A stretch of DNA of 64,000 bases from Nemopilema nomurai. Its lineage: Eukaryota > Cnidaria > Scyphozoa > Rhizostomeae > Rhizostomatidae. The stretch is from NCBI GenBank assembly GCA_003864495.1, contig ML133498.1:2147272-2211271 (forward strand), read 5' to 3'. The position numbers and the translations under genes are program-made. This document shows positions 1 through 12,031 of the stretch, piece by piece; the first letter of the stretch is position 1, and the number at the start of each line of letters is the position of its first letter. The notes beneath the pieces were generated by a model. That model did not search any database. It was not told where the DNA came from and saw nothing but the letters and a program-made list of their open reading frames with translations.

Positions 1-166
1 TGGAAATATTTTTTTTCTTGTGTTTGGAAACGAATACACTCTATTGTGTTTTGGGAGGAAAAACTGGTTTGAATATCGACGAAAATCTTATAAAGAAGCC
101 GTCAAGTCCTGTTGACTCCAGAGTTTGCAGGTTCATCATTTCTATCTCACCTGCCTCGTGTTCTAG

Positions 167-3099
167 GGCACAATATTCTTCGCACTGCCTGATGGAAGCG
201 GTCTTTTGTACAACCTTACTGGCTCGGCTGATGCTCCAAAACCCATTAGCAACATCCAGAGAGACGTCCCTTGCAAGATGCCGTACACAGAGGTGCTGCA
301 AGTGTCCAACTGGCTCAGGAAACCGCAAAGGTATCAACGCATCGCTTGCTAGAAAATGCTTCGTCTGTATTGATACTGCATTTATTGTTTTGATTTAACA
401 ATGTTGTACTTTTCTACGTTTATCTATAATGATGAGGCCCAGCATTACTGTAGCGTTGCTATCACTGCCTTCGGAACTAGAAGTTCCATGTCTCGTAAAA
501 GTCACTGTGTTTTGCGTGGTCTCAATATGATTTCGCGTGCTGATTGAAGTGGCGATTGTGGTGTCGTTAAGAAAAGAATATTTGTTGCTTTAGAGGCCTA
601 GATAATGTTTAAAGAGAGTATTCGACTATTTATTTGAATCAAAGGCACTTGTACCGTGGTAATCCGTGGTAATCATGCGGACTCGTTTCGTCTTAGATTC
701 CGCGTCAGTATTGAGATGCTGAAACCTGAGAAACCGGACCCCGCCACAACGCTCAAGGGACTGGAGTATGCAGATGTGCCTGGTTTGTCGAAGAAAGAGT
801 ACAAACTGAGCTTTTACGCCCACAAGGAGGGGACGTTCAGCGCCAAGGTTTCAACACAAACTCCTTCGTCTTCGCCTTCTTATAAATATTTGGCATTAGT
901 CTTTGTTTTTTAGACATTACTTCCCCCATTCAACGTAGATATCACTTTCAAGCAGTACACTAAGATCTGAAACCACAATTATGGACAGTTTACAGAACAT
1001 GTGGAATTTTATCGCCAAAATTTAAGCTTAATTTGTTCCCATTCGTTCCCATTCGAAGTTCTGGGAGGATTTGTGCATTTTATTATTTTTATTTTTCCTC
1101 CTTTCATTTACCTACCCTTAATCGTTTGCAGGTGACATTCAAAAACGAGCAGACTTTGGAATACCAGTTTTACTACGTCCAGTTCAAGGCGACATCGCCC
1201 GGCGTAATGGCGGTGATTAACCTGAGCACGCCGGTCCGCCAGAGCGTCTCTGAGAGTCTGACGGTCAGCAACCCTTTGCAGACACCAGTCACCTTCCAAC
1301 TAAACTGCAGTCTGCAAGACATCAGTCTTCCTCCGCAGAGAACTGTTCCTCCGCAGTCAGAGGTAGGAGTAAAGCCCGGGGGACTTCATCATTGCTTTGC
1401 TATTACTTTACAACATGCCTTAGAGCGAATTCCAAGTTTCTATTTTGCTATTTCATTATCTAATCCAGCATTACCTCATGCTTCTAATTCGAATAAGCTC
1501 CCTTGGCGATTTTCGAATTTCGCTGGCACCACCTAGGAGTGTCTGTTTTCTGGCACCATCTGTTTTCCTTTAAAGTTTTAAGGGGGCAGAATAGACTTTT
1601 AAACCTGAATAGACATAATCAAATATTTTAAACCTAACATGGATTGTTTTAGGAATGCTACGCATTTCAAAGCCTACCACAGTATAAAACAAGGGCTTAA
1701 AAATTCATGATTGTTAGATCTTAATCCAACTTTCGCTCCGATTTAAATTTCTTCTCTAATCTTTACGGCTTCCTTGCAGCAACAAATCACCTTTGAGTAT
1801 CTGCCCATGAAGAGTGGTGAAACAACAGCCCGGCTTTCACTTCAAAGTTCCGAGCTCGGTGTCTACTTGTACGATTTGAACCTGACTGCAACACCAGCGA
1901 ATCCGGAAAGATCCGTGCATTTCATTACCAATCTCGGCATGAACCAAACCCAGACCTGCAGGTTTATCAACTATGCGAAAAGCAAAGTGGAGTACGCTTG
2001 CCGGGTAAGACTTACCGATGCAATAGTAAAACTACATCCATTCATATACCGGATCAGAAAGCTCGGTCTTTTAAGCTAGTGTTTGTTTATTCTAACGGTA
2101 TCATATACGGTATTAGGTATCATAAGATAGTCATTGAGCACAACTTTGTTCTATAACGCAGTGAATTAATGTGAGATGATTTCTGCAAACTCTAGAAAGT
2201 TTTTCGTTCCTTTACTATTTTTCTGATAGTTTTGCACATAGTATGTTAAGATAACCGTTTTCCGAGAGCATTAAAATCCAGGTACGGTCTTGTCAATGGA
2301 AACTTGCAGTTGCAAACTTAGATGATCGCCTCTGCAGTGTTAGCCATTTAAAATGGTTTTATTTCTTCAAAAATTGCTGGCTACATAATTGAGCTTGCAA
2401 TTTGTCCTTGGTCATAAAATCTCTGTGTTCTAGGCCCTCCTATTCACTGCTGGATACCTGTATTCTTGTATTCGAAAGTGGTCATCCTTCTGTTGTCTTC
2501 CTCTTCTAAAACATTAATTTATTCTTATCTTTCAAAGCGTTTATTTATTCTTTCACTTTAAGACCCTTGTCAGTCAATGTTGGATTCAGTTGAAATTTCT
2601 CTAACTCATGTTTTAGGTCGATAACCCAGAATACCTGGTTGACCGTTCAGTCACAGCCGCCTCGGCTCCAAGTGGAGGCAGTGAGGTCGGAGTCGATGTG
2701 ACATTTGAGCCCACGAAAATCGGCGACTCAAAGGGGCTCTTAACGATCACATCCAATACAGGCGGGGAGTATGTGTTCCCCCTTGTTGGACACTGTTTAG
2801 CACCCAAACCGCAAGGACCGTACACTATTAAAGCCGGGGGCACTACATCTATTCCCTTCAAGAATGTTTTCCCGCAGACGACATCCTTCGTCTTTTTGGT
2901 GGACAACCCCAGCTTCACCGTAAAGTCGGGTGAGACAATCCGAGGCAAGAAGACGCACAGTATTTCTGTCGGATTCGAGGGCAACCAAGGGGAGTCCAAG
3001 GCGATCAGAATGGGCAGGCTGGTAGTTTCATGTGTTCGGAGTGCTGGTGTCAACAACAACCTGAGTTGGACGTTCTACCTCAAAGGAATGACTCCGTAA
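167..3099 (+). CDS. HYDIN: HYDIN homologue, C-terminal five exons (partial gene)
   Basis: Five exons at 167-330, 697-847, 1132-1362, 1780-2004 and 2617-3099 join with GT-AG borders and matching phases (2, then 0, 0, 0) into 417 C-terminal residues ending at TAA 3097-3099. The 5' part lies left of the window; 1-166 looks like intron. HYDIN is a giant protein of the axonemal central pair (C2b projection) built of ASH/MSP-type immunoglobulin-like domains and needed for ciliary bending. Supporting stretches are LPDGSGLLYNL, SNWLRKPQRFRV, LKPEKPDP, FKATSPGV, TPVRQSVS, QTCRFINYAKSK and a last exon with KPQGPYTIKAGG and SIPFKNVFP. These match my recollection of the HYDIN C-terminus, with beta-sandwich spacing; I could not run an alignment. 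CFAP47-type ASH proteins are the main alternative. No disruption is seen. Confidence 0.85.
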
Positions 3100-4725
3100 A
3101 TGTAATCATTTTAACGCAAAAGTTGTATCGAATCATTGAACGTTTTTAAGTAATGCTTGGTAACACTGTATATTATCGACTGATGACAGAACAATTCATT
3201 GCCAGGGGTAATTAATTCCCTTCAAATTCAAGCTAAATTTAAGCAAATTTTACAAACAGATCAAAATGTTTTATTGCATTGAGCGATGCTTTATTTAAAA
3301 ACTTGAAACATTGCTGTTTGTTTACTCTGGCCTTATATCAACGTTCTGTCAACTTTTCTGAACGTTTTTCTGTAAATAGCTAAGCTTCTATGTTTATTGT
3401 TCATCAATAGTTGTTTGTTTAATCAACTTGCATATGTGCTATATTGGAACGAGCTTTCTTCTCGTGTCTCTTGCTTCATTACTGCATTACCGTATGGGAA
3501 TCAGGTCATGAGTGCGTGGCTTTTGTATTATGAACGAATCAAGGAATCAATGAACAGATTCGCTTAACAGGAATTTCAATGTTCAAGATTTTTTATTCGT
3601 TTCATTGTATGGGATGTGCTGGGCCATAATTTTAATACACCTGATGACTTGGAAGCACAAATTTTGGAACAAAAGCTTGAAGTAATCTGTTTTGACAAAC
3701 AAGTCCAAAATGGTGCTATGAGTCAATCTAATTTGTCCCGGAAAATGAACAACAGGGACATCCCCTGAAAATTCTCTCCCTCAGTCGGAGTTGGGTAGAA
3801 CTTTTTTGGGTTTCATGACATTTCGATTCTTAGAATTAATCAGATTTGAGCATGTTTCGTGGTGCACATGTGTTTGAAGCTTCCTATTCGATCAATTTGT
3901 TAGTTTGACGCAGGGGCGAATCCAGCCATTATATGGACATATGGCCATTATAGAAAATCCTGGAATTTTAGTGCACTGTCACAAATTAACGCCTTACTTT
4001 AAGGTGATATTTTATCTTTTTGTTTCAAAAAGTTTGAAGTTGTGAGTTAACTCGTGCGGAAGTTTAGAATGCTTCAGCAAATCATAGGCAAAAGCTACGT
4101 ACAAAGCACATGGGCGGAAAAACCAACCAATAACCAAAACATTTTTGACTATAGTTGTGGGAGGGGGGTAATGAAAGGTCCGGTAAAAATTCTAAAGGGT
4201 ATCAAGGCAGTGGAAACCTCTGGTTTGACGGCAAAGGGTAATGAGCATGGTCTAGATCATGGTCTAGACTTTTTGGGGGTTTATGAAGTATTTACAATTT
4301 ATGTAAAGGAATTCTCACCAAATAAAGAAATTTAATTACGTTTTATCATACGATTTGAGGTTTAAAAGCGAACAGCATGTGTATTCATTACAACTTACAC
4401 ACTAATCTAATGCCTAAAATGTGATACCAACCGCATTATATTTAGGTTCATAAAGAGTATCAAACAAACATCACCTAACAGAGCTCAAAGTTTCCCATCA
4501 AACAATCCATCTATAAACTACCAGTTAGTACACGTTTATTGCTTATATGTTTGTGACATCTGGCCTGTAGCCCCCTTGAATACTGTTTGCAGATGTCCTC
4601 TGCGGAGTATCAATGGAAGTCAAAGAGTAGGCGTGGAGACAACCCAGACAGACAGACGAGGTGACAAAGCAAAAACTGAGTTCAATTTAATTATTTGCCA
4701 GACGTTTTGACAACCAACTGTTGTT
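3100..4725. other. Intergenic region between HYDIN and the NADH dehydrogenase
   Basis: AT-rich sequence with no convincing exon. It should hold the HYDIN 3' UTR and the promoter of the next gene. A near-palindrome built on two copies of ATGGTCTAGA lies at about 4247-4270. A 93-codon open frame at 4054-4335 has low-complexity composition and no recognisable domain, so I do not call it a gene. Confidence 0.5.
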
Positions 4726-6486
4726 ATGCATCATAATCACGGAATAAGTCGAATCAGCCGAGCCTTTTCCACCACGACCATCAATTTTCGCAGGAAAAGA
4801 CTAGTTTTACTCGGCACTGGTTGGGGCTCATACAGTGTTTTGAAGAGTGTCGACAAGAAGAAGTTTGACGTTGTTGTAGTCAGTCCCCGAAATCATTTTC
4901 TGTTCACCCCACTTTTGAATAGTACAACTGTGGGTACTTTGGAGTTTAGAAGCATCATTGAACCCGTTCGTAATACTGGGTTTCGAGAGGACAGTCATTT
5001 CCAGTTGGCAAGAGCAACCCACCTCGATGCAGACAACAACAAATTGACTTGCAAAACGGACATCGGTGACCATAGCTATGACCTGGAATATGATTTGCTT
5101 GTGATAGGGGTCGGTGCTCTGAGTAATACTTTCGGGATTCCTGGGGTATCAGAGAATGCATTCTTTCTTAAAGAGATTGCAGATGCACGAGCTGTCAGAA
5201 ATAGAATAATTGCAAATTTCGAGGAAAGCCTTTACCTTGACGTATCTGACGAAGAAAGAAAAAGACTGCTACATTTTGTTATTGTTGGTGGGGGGCCCAC
5301 TGGAATTGAATTTGGCGCAGAGCTCTATGATTTCATCACGGAAGATGTTACACGTTTGTTTTCCCAAGAAAAGGAAGTGGTCAAAGTGACGTTGATTGAA
5401 GCAAATGAGATCCTGCCTTCATTTGACAGAAAGCTTCGAAGTTTTGCGGAGAAAAAGTTTAAGCAAAGAAAACATTTTGAGCTTGTTAAATCGAGAGTTG
5501 TTAAAGTTGCCCCTGACCATGTTGTGCTTGAAGATGGAACCATTATGCCATGTGGAATGGTTCTATGGTCGACTGGGCTGGCACCAAGACCACTCATTGG
5601 TGAGAATCTCACTGGAAAGCAATGCTTACTAGCTTTTTTATTTGGTGCCACCAAGGGGTTCCTTTCAGAACATTGACTAATTGATCACACAAAACAGTTT
5701 ATCATATTTCATTTTGGCACAGAAAAATAGGTGGCATCCCCTTCTGCTAACACTTATATCCTTTGAAGTGATTAGCAAACTTTTTACTTTTTGAAGGCAT
5801 TTTGAACCCTCTTCTATCGAAAAAATTTTCTATAGGAATATTTTAGACTAGCCTCCTTGTGAACTGAACTTTCTGTTTAATGAAAATTTATTATTAGCAA
5901 CTTAATACAAGGTTGTAATTTGTACCTGTTATTGAATAGCATGTCCTTTCAAACTGGTGGTGAAGCTTTAGAAAAGATGTAAAGTTTTTTTCTACTAATA
6001 ACTTAACATCTTATTTAGAAGGTATATTATTTATTTTTACTCATTGCAGATTCACTACCTTATCCAAAAAGCAAAGCAAAGCAACTTCTTGTGAACAACT
6101 TTTTGCAAGTCAAAGGTGTAGAGAAGGGAAATGTTTTTGCTATTGGTGACTGCTCATACATTGAATCTGGTCCTCTGCCCTGCACAGCACAGGTTGCTGA
6201 ACGCCAAGGAAGGTACCTTGCAAAAGCTTTGGAATGCTATCCTAGTAAAGACGTTGGTGAACTAAAACCTTTCTCCTTGAGAAGTTTCGGTATGCTTGCC
6301 TATATTGGAGACTATGATGCATTAGCAGATCTTCCTTTTAAAGGTGGAAAATTAACAGGCTTGAAGACCTGGTTTCTATGGAGATCAGCTTATCTTACCA
6401 GGCTCGGTAACTGGAGACTCAGGATGCAAGTCCCATTTGATTGGTCTAGAACATTTATGTTTGGCAGAGATATATCAAGATTTTGA
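4726..6486 (+). CDS. Type II (alternative) NADH dehydrogenase, FAD-dependent, mitochondrial
   Basis: Two exons, 4726-5599 and 6050-6486 (donor GTGAGA, acceptor TTGCAG, phase 1), encode 436 residues. NDH-2 enzymes pass electrons from NADH to ubiquinone in the inner mitochondrial membrane without pumping protons, bypassing complex I. The N-terminus (about residues 1-25) is rich in R, S and T with few acids, consistent with a mitochondrial presequence. A first dinucleotide-binding fold follows (LVLLGTGWGS, about residue 26), then the family motif RNHFLFTPLL, a second Rossmann motif VIVGGGPTGIEFGAEL (about 186), LWSTGLAPRP just before the splice, and AIGDC (FAD site) in exon 2. The C-terminal KTWFLWRSAYL segment is the usual membrane-anchoring region. 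I see no EF hand. Length is slightly under the 450-550 residues typical of fungal and plant enzymes. The start is the first ATG in frame before the presequence-like stretch. Confidence 0.92.
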
Positions 6487-8194
6487 AGATAGATTCATCA
6501 AGAAAATCATTGACATGGCACTATTTTTAATTGTTCAAATACACACAGTCACAGTACTAATGCATAGATATGAAGGGTGAGTTGATTAAAACTCTGGGGT
6601 TTGTTTTTTAATTTTAATATCATACTAGTTAGTTTGATCACAAGCACTGCATTCACCACAATGTTGTCAAATAAGAATGATAATTGTTTAAATAATTTGT
6701 ATACACCTGAGCAATATTTTTCATGATTTTGTTCAATAGAATTTATTGACATAAAAAATAAAAGTGGCTAGTTTAAAAAAATTACTCAAATACCCTATTT
6801 TTAATGTTTATCAACTGTTCCACATGTATATTCACAAAATTTAACTCAAATGACCATCTATATCTTTCTTCAAATTCAAATATCACTTGATCTTTCTTTT
6901 TTAAGTGAGTTCTTGCAAGCCTACCAATATATATTCCAAATCATGGATAAGTTATCAATTGAGAATATTATGCTGAAGACAGAAAATTGCCATATAAATA
7001 CACCCTCATTTGCATTCTTCTTAACAGATTTTTCCTCTTCCTCCCTAAACAAACTGGTTTTTAAAGAGCACCATCACTGTTTACACTTGAACAATCCAGC
7101 AATCCAGCAAATGTACAGATATGATTTAGAAGCATTGTAGCCTACTATTCATAGCTTTTCTCAGAGCCTGCATACTTCAGCACTCAAGTCATAGAAACAG
7201 CTCCAATTTCAATTGATATTAGCTAAACTTTGGCTTCTCTGTCTCATTCCAGACCTTTCCCAGTACATGTTGGCTATAATTGTCTATAGAAGTTAGTTTG
7301 ATTGAGCTGATAGTGGAGTGGGGTAGAATTTAAGAATCACATGCTTGTGTTTTATTGCATCTAGGCCTTGCCTCTTAACTATTTTGATTCTAGGACTCGA
7401 GACTTGCATTGAGCACTTACTAATGAATCTAACTTATATAGTGACTTAAATTTGTTTAACATTAATATCTTGCCCTACCAAAGAGTTCGATAAAGTTCAG
7501 GTGACCCGTGGACTCCGTTGAAAGGATGATAGTGCTCAATACACTCGAGTCTTGCAAGTTTCAATTACTGTTTCGTTTATACAAATGCATTTTTAATTTC
7601 CACGCGCGTGACTTTATCAGATTCACTGACAGAATACAACAGGTCCCCGGTTTAATAAACAGACATCGTCGTGTCAAAACAGCCTCGAAGATTGTTGCTG
7701 ACCTGTCCCTTCAAGGTTGAATCAAATGCGGTGACCCAGTTGCGGGGAGAAGTTCGTTTTGAAATAGAAATTTGTTCGTCTAAGTCTAAAGTCACTATTT
7801 GTGAAGCATGGAGAGAGGAATGTAAACAGTTGTTGTTGTAGTAGGCTGTTGCTGCTGCTGCACATTGTTGTGGCCGAAGGTGGAGAAATTCTTTGGGGTT
7901 GGATTAAAGATCAGTCGTTTGCTGCACGTTGATGCTGGAGTGTTGGAGATTGTGTTTGAGTAGGATGTAAACTCGATCTTCAGAATCAAGTATCTTACCT
8001 CCGAAAAAGTGATTCGATAGACCGACAACTGCAAACGACTTTTCATTTTGAGCAGTTTGGTCATCATCAGTCGTGAATGAATCTAGAAGTGGCTGTGGAT
8101 ATATCTTTAGTGGCTGGAGTTATGGATTCGCGGCGAAGATATCGTCTTTTGTAAAAAGAACGTGGTTAAATTGGACTCCCGGTTTTCAAAAGCT
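6487..8194. other. Intergenic region between NADH dehydrogenase and DOK-like gene
   Basis: AT-rich sequence holding the 3' end of the dehydrogenase gene and the 5' flank of the PH-PTB gene. A short CTG-type run (GTTGCTGCTGCTGCAC) occurs at about 7848-7862. Open frames at 6850-7140 and 7508-7720 resemble no domain I know. The region around 7500-8190 may contain 5' UTR exons of the downstream gene, but no splice pair can be assigned with confidence. Confidence 0.45.
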
Positions 8195-10580
8195 ATGAAT
8201 ACGATGCAAGGATATGCCAAAATTGAATCAAGAACAGTTTTCATGGTAAATTTTTGCCCCTAATTAGTACTTCAACTTTCGATATCGTCACCTCTTACTT
8301 TTACTCTTAGTTTTTGTTCGGTTTTATGCATAATTGTAAGTCCATCATGTATTCAATTCTTAGAAATGGAAGAGAAGATGGATGGTTTTGAAAGATGAGG
8401 CAGGCCAAGTGGACAAAGCGATTTTCATGTTCAAAAGTGAAAAGGACCCTAAACACCGAGAAAAAGAGACCATTCTTTTAAACGGTATTGATAATATCAA
8501 AAGTAAACATTTGTCTGATAGTAAGCATGTCTTGGCATTGGAGTTCAAAGATAAAAGTACTGAGAAGTTAATGTTTGCATCAGAGGCAGAGATGAATCGA
8601 TGGTGTGAGCAGTTGAACGTGATTTGCTTCGGATCAGTTCTTGGAAAGACACTGGGGAAAGTAAAAAGTACTGAGAATGAGCAGAAATGTCCACCTGCAG
8701 TAGAAAAAACTAATAATGAAGTAGCAAAAAGAGGTATGTTTCCCATTGATGTAGGCTCTCATTATATCTCGATAGTGTCTCTGGAAATTTTGCTTCTAAT
8801 TAATACATAACTATATTTTAGCTAATTTCCCACTATTTCATAATATAGTAAGTTACATAAATACTTGCCAAAACTTGATAGAAAAATGTTTTGAAGTTTT
8901 CTGCTGCAGGACCCAATTGAAGTTTTTGTTTGTTAGTTTTCATAGAATCAGCATGAAAGATTTTTATGTGTATTGTCTTTTGACATGCATGACAAAAGAT
9001 GAACGGTTTCTAGTTGAATTGGATTTGTGGTATGCAAGAAATCAATAGTGTTGAGGTGGATGAAACTTAGAAATGTGTGCATAATAAGCATGATGACTTG
9101 GACCTCAGTGGATAACTTCCAAAAAAAGAATAAGACTAAACCAACTTTAATAATGATAATCTGGCTTTTGCATAATATTGTAATTCACTTACAGCACTTG
9201 ATCAGTCTAACTTGATTTTTAATCCTAAAAATGTTTTCAATTTCAATCTTGAGCTACTAAGCTATATGCATTCCTTTGCCCAGCTCATGTAATTCCATCT
9301 CTCCACATTTTTGTTATACTAATACATTTTTCTCAAAGCACTTTAGCCCCTCCAGCCCTTGTCATCTTTATCATCTTGCCATCTGTAATAGCTTTTCTCA
9401 TTTCAGATCTGTTCTCAGTTCACCTCCAACCATCAGCAAAACTGAGCATAGCCGGTGACTTTGATCTTGAAGTAACAGGAGAGGAAATTATACTTTTTGA
9501 TGTGAAGTGCTCAAATGTACAGCTTGTTTCATGGCCAATACCATCATTACGTAGATTTGGCTTTGATGTCACAAGGTTCACTTTTGAAGCTGGAAGGTAT
9601 TAGAATGCTTTTCATGTTCTATGTTATTTTTAACAATGCCACTGGAATTTTTTCCATTTTTAAAGCATTTCTTGTGTGTTTGTTCTGACTCTTGTGTATT
9701 TGAGAGGTACTCCTGGAAAGTCATAACCAATTAACTTTATTGGCCCATTTTTGTTCCAGTTATGCACATAATTACTTTATGGCCTAAAGAACAGCAGGCT
9801 ATATTTTTCATCTGTAGGGTTTGTACTAAGTTTGCAGGCATCAGGATTGATCCATCAGTTTATCAACTATTATTAGCTTTGTTTAATATGTTAAGAACTG
9901 AAAATATATGCGAAGAGAGACATCCACCTAAAAAAAGTCATATCATGTAAATTAAAAACATTTTAACTTAGCAAATTATTTGTTGGACTCATTCTTACCT
10001 TTGAAATTGTATGGACCAGCAGAACCTAGAATTTTACATGCTTCAAGCTCTTTTTATTTGTCAAATGACTATTTATTTTTGAGCTTTGTTCATTTTCAAA
10101 CAATTTTACAATTAAAAAGTGTTGGATGGAAAAATATTTTAAGTAGAAAAAGTGTTGTACTTGAAGTGTGTAGAATTGTCTGCTATTCCATGAAATTTCA
10201 AAGTTTGTGAGCTGTGGTTCTCCGTACTGAATTCCAACGTTTTGGCGCTTCAGTACTCATAAATTCTATAATAATTCCATTTTTCTCAATATTTGCATAT
10301 AACTGGGTATGTTTCCCTTTGGGCTATAAATCATAATGTAACTCAAACTGTGATTCAAATTTGGTGGCACTAGAATATTCTCCATCTTTATTGCTATAGA
10401 CGCTGTGACACAGGTGAAGGTATGTTTGTCTTCAAGACAAAAGATGGTGAAAGAATCAACCATTTAGTACAGGGCTATGCACACCAGCTAGCACTTGATT
10501 CCAGGAAAAGCTTGTCAGCTGATGACAGTGACAATGATAACTGCATTCTTCGTCCACTTCCTCCAGTTCCTGATGAGTAG
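8195..10580 (+). CDS. DOK-like docking protein: PH domain plus IRS-type PTB domain
   Basis: Exons 8195-8245, 8364-8733, 9407-9596 and 10400-10580 join in matching phases (0, 1, 2) into 263 residues ending at TAG 10578-10580. Residues about 5-110 form a PH domain: GYAKI, then the beta-2 motif KWKRRWMVLK, ending with the alpha helix around EMNRWCEQL. After a 30-40 residue charged linker comes an IRS/DOK-type PTB domain (about 142-240): DFDLEVTGEEIILFD, VSWPIPSLRRFG, FTFEAGRRCDTGEG, FVFKTKDGE and the C-terminal helix. The C-terminus carries an LRPLPPVP proline motif, a possible SH3 ligand. DOK proteins bind NPxY phosphotyrosines on activated receptors and recruit SH2/SH3 partners. This one lacks the long tyrosine-rich tail of DOK1-3. 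Start choice: ATG 8195, with an alternative in-frame ATG three codons later. Other first exons could exist upstream. Confidence 0.88.
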
Positions 10581-11956
10581 CACATACTGTGTATGGGTTT
10601 AAAATGCAATTATAAGCCAGGGTGATTCACCAAAGCCAAGTCACAATTTGTAAAGCGGCACACCAACACCAACATGCATACAGCAGGAAGTGTCTACCAA
10701 AAACTTTTGAAGATAATCTTTTCAAGTAGCATAACATTTTATTGAGGATCAAAATGAATGTTTTGCTACAATTCCTACTCGTTTGCTGAATGTTAGATGA
10801 AATCTTGTTATGCTATGATACATATAGAGAATGTCTAGTTTCAGATATTAGCTAATATGTATTTATTTCTATTCCATGCCACCATCATGCTAGTTTCATT
10901 TTCAGCTGATCTTGATAAAGTGTTATTGGTTATAAGCAAACAGAGGCTTATATTTTTCAGATTATCTGTATATTAAAGGATACAAAGAATAGTTTTCATA
11001 TGTGCATATGCAGACCCTATTTGATATAAAATGTACAAATCAAAATTGATTATTATTTATGGCATCTTGATAAAGTATTTATCTCAGCAATTTGAAAAAA
11101 TACTTCTATATTAACCAAAGTTGCTGCAAAGGATATTGGAGATTGGAGTCCTGGGCTGGTGAAAGTTTCTATAGATTGTGATTTGTAAATTTCTACAGAG
11201 AATGTGCATCCAGTAATTGGTCCTGAATCTGCTTTGATTTCCTCTGTAAGTAAGATTGGATTCATAGAATAGGCCAAAGATCTTGAAGTGAATTGAATTT
11301 CTCCAGTTCTTTTTGGCAATGGGATTCTTTGTAGGGGAGCAGCAAATGTACCCTAGTGAATAAATGCAATACTAGCTGCCTGTTTATTTAGCCTGTTTCA
11401 AATCATTTTAGGAGCCTTATACGTTGAGTCCAACAAACAAATTGACAACATACCCTAAATAATACCTTGTGATGTGATGTTGTGATGTTAAATGTACCAT
11501 CGATATAAGTTATCATGAAAGTAATCATAGCCTTCTAGAAATTTCTGCATGTGCTTGATCACCATTTCAGATGATAGTTTTTTGCCTTATCTCTTAAAAG
11601 AGGATATATGTGATAGAATCTATAATTGATTGTAATAATTGCGATAACTGGTTCATGGTACGACAGTACAGGAAAAAATTATCGGATTGCAATGACAGTA
11701 TGATTTTTTTCCACCCATCACCTATTGAAAGTATTGTTTGTACGCTGAAATTAAGGCGTCGATTCCAAGGTTTGTTCAGTTCATGATTTTCATTACCGTG
11801 AAAAATGCATTGCCACCGTAAAAACTTCGCTACACTGCTTCCTTACATAGAGACCATAAAAAGATAATTAACTACAATTATGGTATATTACAGATTTTAA
11901 TTCAATATCCAAAATGATTGTTAATACATCTTCAAAGTGTCCTTCTTTCTTTCTTT
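10581..11956. other. Convergent intergenic region between DOK-like gene and paralogue A
   Basis: Both neighbouring genes end here, so this holds two 3' UTRs. An ATTAAA-type signal for the minus-strand gene lies at 11896-11901 (reverse complement TTTAAT), about 55 bp after its stop. The only coding-like stretch is the separately listed candidate exon at 11053-11352. Confidence 0.5.
11053..11352 (-). other. Candidate 3' terminal exon of unknown gene (weak)
   Basis: On the minus strand an acceptor-like TTCACTAG precedes an open stretch of 99 codons that starts in phase 0 (GTFAAPLQRIPLPKR...) and ends in TAA at 11055-11053. Composition is balanced and protein-like, but I recognise no family. Phase 0 would let it splice from exon 8 of paralogue A as an alternative last exon, replacing 11957-12031. 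It could equally be chance or the remains of another gene. No other copy in the array has a clear counterpart. Confidence 0.22.
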
Positions 11957-12031
11957 TTAGTCCAAATTTGTTCGAGGACCTTCACAATCTCTATTCCCCT
12001 TCAAACTGTTATCGTCTTCGGAGCCGCATTT
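11957..12031 (-). CDS. Paralogue A exon 9: short acidic tail
   Basis: Acceptor TTTTTTTAG after a T-rich tract; 24 codons (KCGSEDDNSLKG...RTNLD) then TAA at 11959-11957. It aligns with the tails of B and C (KDVSEDDHGLEK...), and that homology is what identifies it as an exon. It lacks the SVQT motif the others have. Confidence 0.72.
   Translation of the reverse strand, partial: KCGSEDDNSLKGNRDCEGPRTNLD

Noticed and set aside
18..398. 126-codon open frame at the left edge
   Set aside because: Out of frame with the HYDIN exon at 167-330, which has good splice borders and a HYDIN-like translation.
4054..4335. 93-codon open frame between HYDIN and the dehydrogenase
   Set aside because: No domain, no splice or homology support, and low-complexity composition.
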